Assembly (NCBI GenBank): GCA_947589325.1
Contig: CANQAM010000005.1
Span: 1 to 64,000 of the forward strand
Reading direction: 5' to 3'
DNA length: 64,000 nucleotides
Source: an uncultured Bacteroidales bacterium
GTDB taxonomy: Bacteria > Bacteroidota > Bacteroidia > Bacteroidales > UBA11471
Part shown: positions 62,183 through 64,000 of the stretch, piece after piece
How the letters are laid out: each line of letters begins with the position of its first letter
How positions within the stretch are numbered: position 1 is the first letter of the stretch
The notes under the pieces: generated by a model
Database searches by the model: none
The model's input: only the letters and a program-made list of their open reading frames with translations
Told to the model about the DNA's origin: nothing
Position numbers and translations under genes: made by a program

Positions 62183-62791
62183 ATGTTTATAGAACGACCG
62201 CCCTTTTTTTATCGCATGTTGTATCCCGAAACGATATGGAGACAACCATGCAAAGAAAAAACCGTCTATCTTACTTTCGACGACGGTCCTGTGCCGGAAA
62301 TAACTCCATGGGTACTTAATCTGTTGGATTATTATCAAATAAAAGCTACCTTTTTTTGTGTAGGAGAAAATGTCGCCCGCAATGAAAGCCTGTATGAAGA
62401 AATTTTGAAAAGAGGACATCATACGGGCAATCACACAATGAACCATATACAGGGAATAAAATACAGTACACGCAACTACATACGCAATGTAGAAGCGGCC
62501 AATCATCTTATAAACAGCGTTTTGTTTCGTCCTCCACACGGGCATTTACGATTAGTGCAAGCCAATAAATTAAAGAACAAATATAAAATCATCATGTGGG
62601 ACGTCGTTACACGCGATTACAGCAAAAAACTCTCGGGAGAAAAAGTATTCGATAACGTAAAAAAATATACGCGCAACGGTTCCGTCATCGTATTTCACGA
62701 CTCTCTCAAAGGTGAAAAAAATCTCCGCTATGCCCTTCCCAAATCCATAGAGTGGCTCAAAAAAGAAAATTACAATTTTGCTCTTCTTTGA
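62183..62791 (+). CDS. Polysaccharide deacetylase (NodB homology domain)
   Basis: A 202-aa single-domain carbohydrate esterase family 4 enzyme. The metal and catalytic motifs are intact: TFDDGP (31-36), the His pair GNHTMNH (H84, H88), RPPHG (116-120) and the late IVFHDS (H172). Such enzymes remove N- or O-acetyl groups from peptidoglycan or other glycans. No signal peptide or membrane helix is visible, so an intracellular acetylated substrate or an unusual export route is implied. It lies 49 bp after the DUF2723 gene on the same strand and is convergent to nadA with 1 bp between stops. Confidence 0.9.
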   Translation: MFIERPPFFYRMLYPETIWRQPCKEKTVYLTFDDGPVPEITPWVLNLLDYYQIKATFFCVGENVARNESLYEEILKRGHHTGNHTMNHIQGIKYSTRNYIRNVEAANHLINSVLFRPPHGHLRLVQANKLKNKYKIIMWDVVTRDYSKKLSGEKVFDNVKKYTRNGSVIVFHDSLKGEKNLRYALPKSIEWLKKENYNFALL

Positions 62792-62792
62792 A

Positions 62793-63770
62793 TCACAATC
62801 CTAACCGTGCAGATATATCGAGCATTCTACGAATAGGTATCAAAGCTTTTTCGGCAATATCTTTATCTACCGTTATTTCAGGAGTTTCGTTCAACAAGCA
62901 TTCATACAGTTTTTCCAACGTATTCAGTCGCATATAATTGCATTCGTTGCAAGCACACGCGGCATCTTCGGGAGGCGCCGGTATAAATTCTTTGTCCGGA
63001 CATTGTTTCTGCATTTCATGCAATATACCCGACTCCGTAGCCACTATAAACTGTTTTTTATCGGAACTTACCGCATATTTCAAAAGTGCTGCCGTAGAAC
63101 CTATTTTATTCGCCATTTGCAACAATACCTGTTTGCATTCGGGGTGAGCCAGTATTTCGGCTTGCGGATATTTCTTTTTCAATGCCAATATCTTTTCGAC
63201 CGAAAACTGCTCGTGCACATGACAAGCTCCGTTCCATAACTTCATATTCCGACCTGTAATACTGTTTATATAATTACCGAGATTGCGGTCGGGACCGAAT
63301 ATTATTTTTTCATTTTCAGGAAAACTCTCTACTATCTGTCGTGCGTTGGTCGATGTAACCACCACATCGGTATAAGCCTTTACCGCCGCAGAAGTATTTA
63401 CATACGAAATAACCGTGTAACCTTTGTTTTCTTTTACAAACTTTGCAAACTCATTGACAGGACAACTGTCTGCCAGCGAACAACCCGCATTTGCATCGGG
63501 TACAAGCACTTTTTTGTCGGGACACAATATCTTGGCTGTCTCTCCCATGAAATGCACGCCGCAAACGACTATCATATCGGCATCTGTCTTGGCAGCCCAT
63601 TGTGCTAATGCCAGACTGTCGCCCACATAATCGGCCACGTCCTGCAATTCGCTCCGCTGGTAATAGTGTGCCAGTATGAGGCAGTTTTTTTCTTTACGCA
63701 AACGATTGATTTCTTCTATCAAATGTTTTTTGTTTTCCGTACACGAGTTGGAGGGACAGTTAGTCATCAT
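62793..63770 (-). CDS. nadA: Quinolinate synthase
   Basis: The 4Fe-4S enzyme that condenses iminoaspartate with dihydroxyacetone phosphate to quinolinate in NAD synthesis. The 325-aa protein has the active-site LAHYYQRSELQDVADYVGDS, iron ligands at Cys97 (DANAGCSLAD), Cys212 (HPEC) and one of Cys272/274/277 in the C-terminal CACNEC, and the HFMGETAK loop. Length is standard. nadB and nadC are not in the window. The coding sequence is AT-richer than the core of the window. Confidence 0.95.
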   Translation of the reverse strand: MMTNCPSNSCTENKKHLIEEINRLRKEKNCLILAHYYQRSELQDVADYVGDSLALAQWAAKTDADMIVVCGVHFMGETAKILCPDKKVLVPDANAGCSLADSCPVNEFAKFVKENKGYTVISYVNTSAAVKAYTDVVVTSTNARQIVESFPENEKIIFGPDRNLGNYINSITGRNMKLWNGACHVHEQFSVEKILALKKKYPQAEILAHPECKQVLLQMANKIGSTAALLKYAVSSDKKQFIVATESGILHEMQKQCPDKEFIPAPPEDAACACNECNYMRLNTLEKLYECLLNETPEITVDKDIAEKALIPIRRMLDISARLGL

Positions 63771-64000
63771 TATATTTATATTTAATTTTATTTCAAAGAA
63801 AAATTTTGTTGATATTACTTTGTTGATAACAAGTATAATTTATCTTTTCTTTATTTGTTTTTCTTGTTATGAAAATATGATATGCTTTTATATGAAAGTT
63901 ATTATTGTCTTTTTTATTTTATATGAATGATTTACGCACTTATTCAACACATGTTCATAATTCACAAAGTTATGTATTTTCTTTGTATTTGCTGTGAATA
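63771..64000. other. AT-rich region at right edge
   Basis: About 230 bp upstream of nadA, strongly AT-rich. No convincing gene, tRNA or terminator was seen. On the minus strand a TTTCTTTG (63801-63794) could be a poor -7 box for nadA. The far right, around 63970-63995, may hold a promoter for a gene outside the window. DnaA boxes matching TTATNCACA were not found. Confidence 0.4.

Noticed and set aside
63771..64000. Replication origin at the right edge, suggested by AT-richness and the parS site elsewhere
   Set aside because: No cluster of DnaA boxes matching TTATNCACA and no dnaA or rnpA-dnaA junction is seen.
1..64000. Mobile elements, prophage or CRISPR
   Set aside because: No transposase, integrase, phage structural gene, terminal inverted repeats or regularly spaced repeats were seen on either strand by eye.

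Overview
The window is a chromosomal segment from a member of the Bacteroidota, most likely order Bacteroidales. Three kinds of evidence support this. (1) Many genes and all three tRNAs are preceded by the Bacteroidota sigma factor -7 element TAnnTTTG, sometimes with a TTG or TTTG -33 element 19-20 bp upstream, and Shine-Dalgarno sites are almost absent. (2) Lineage-typical families are present: DUF4271 next to hemD, DUF2723, two-subunit KorAB, viroplasmin-type RNase H and SpmA-SpmB fusion protein. (3) Gene order such as mnmG-apt-uvrC-dtd-mazG-deoC is of a kind familiar from Bacteroidales. Base composition is intermediate (roughly 50% GC by eye), with AT-richer islands. The genus cannot be fixed from sequence alone. 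No insertion sequence, prophage, CRISPR array, rRNA operon or secretion cluster was seen.

Layout. 1-4.3 kb: partial tRNA-Phe, three GT4 glycosyltransferases and RNase H. 4.3-10.9 kb: shikimate kinase, 2-oxoglutarate:ferredoxin oxidoreductase (korAB), an M16 peptidase, and a CBS-less arabinose-5-phosphate isomerase paired with a PfkB kinase. 10.9-14.7 kb: a lipoprotein related to tyrosine phosphatases but with a broken active site, then an AT-rich operon of a dolichyl-phosphate-mannose-synthase-like GT2, a small membrane-anchored protein and a GT-C-like membrane enzyme. 14.8-22.5 kb: DEAD-box helicase, GH3 enzyme, metG, a Wzx-like flippase and a GT2. 22.5-25.6 kb: AlkD-like protein, D-2-hydroxyacid dehydrogenase, SpmA-SpmB fusion. 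25.7-32.1 kb: ybeY, mnmG, a perfect parS palindrome, apt, uvrC, dtd, mazG, deoC. 32.2-37.9 kb: polyprenyl diphosphate synthase, polA, ychF, a LOG-family protein.

37.9-42.8 kb: DUF4271 protein with a sequon-rich N-terminus, hemD, rnpA, a YidD-TatD fusion, tyrS, tRNA-Gln. 42.9-44.0 kb: two AT-rich paralogous membrane proteins caught between tRNA-Gln and tRNA-Asn. 44.1-57.7 kb: S41 protease, Nudix hydrolase, mutS, U32 peptidase-family protein, a very large TPR protein overlapping an outer-membrane beta-barrel gene, topA. 57.7-64 kb: an SDR epimerase, a DUF2723 membrane protein, a NodB-type deacetylase, nadA, and an AT-rich region at the right edge.

The core is housekeeping: DNA repair and replication (polA, uvrC, mutS, topA), translation (metG, tyrS, mnmG, ybeY, dtd, rnpA, tRNAs) and nucleotide metabolism. 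Interleaved are envelope and glycan genes. The least described material is the GT2/small protein/GT-C operon, the YidD-TatD fusion, the sequon-rich DUF4271 protein, the DUF2723 protein, the TPR/beta-barrel pair, the inactive-looking phosphatase lipoprotein and the membrane-protein pair between tRNAs. The parS site suggests an origin-proximal position but no oriC was identified.
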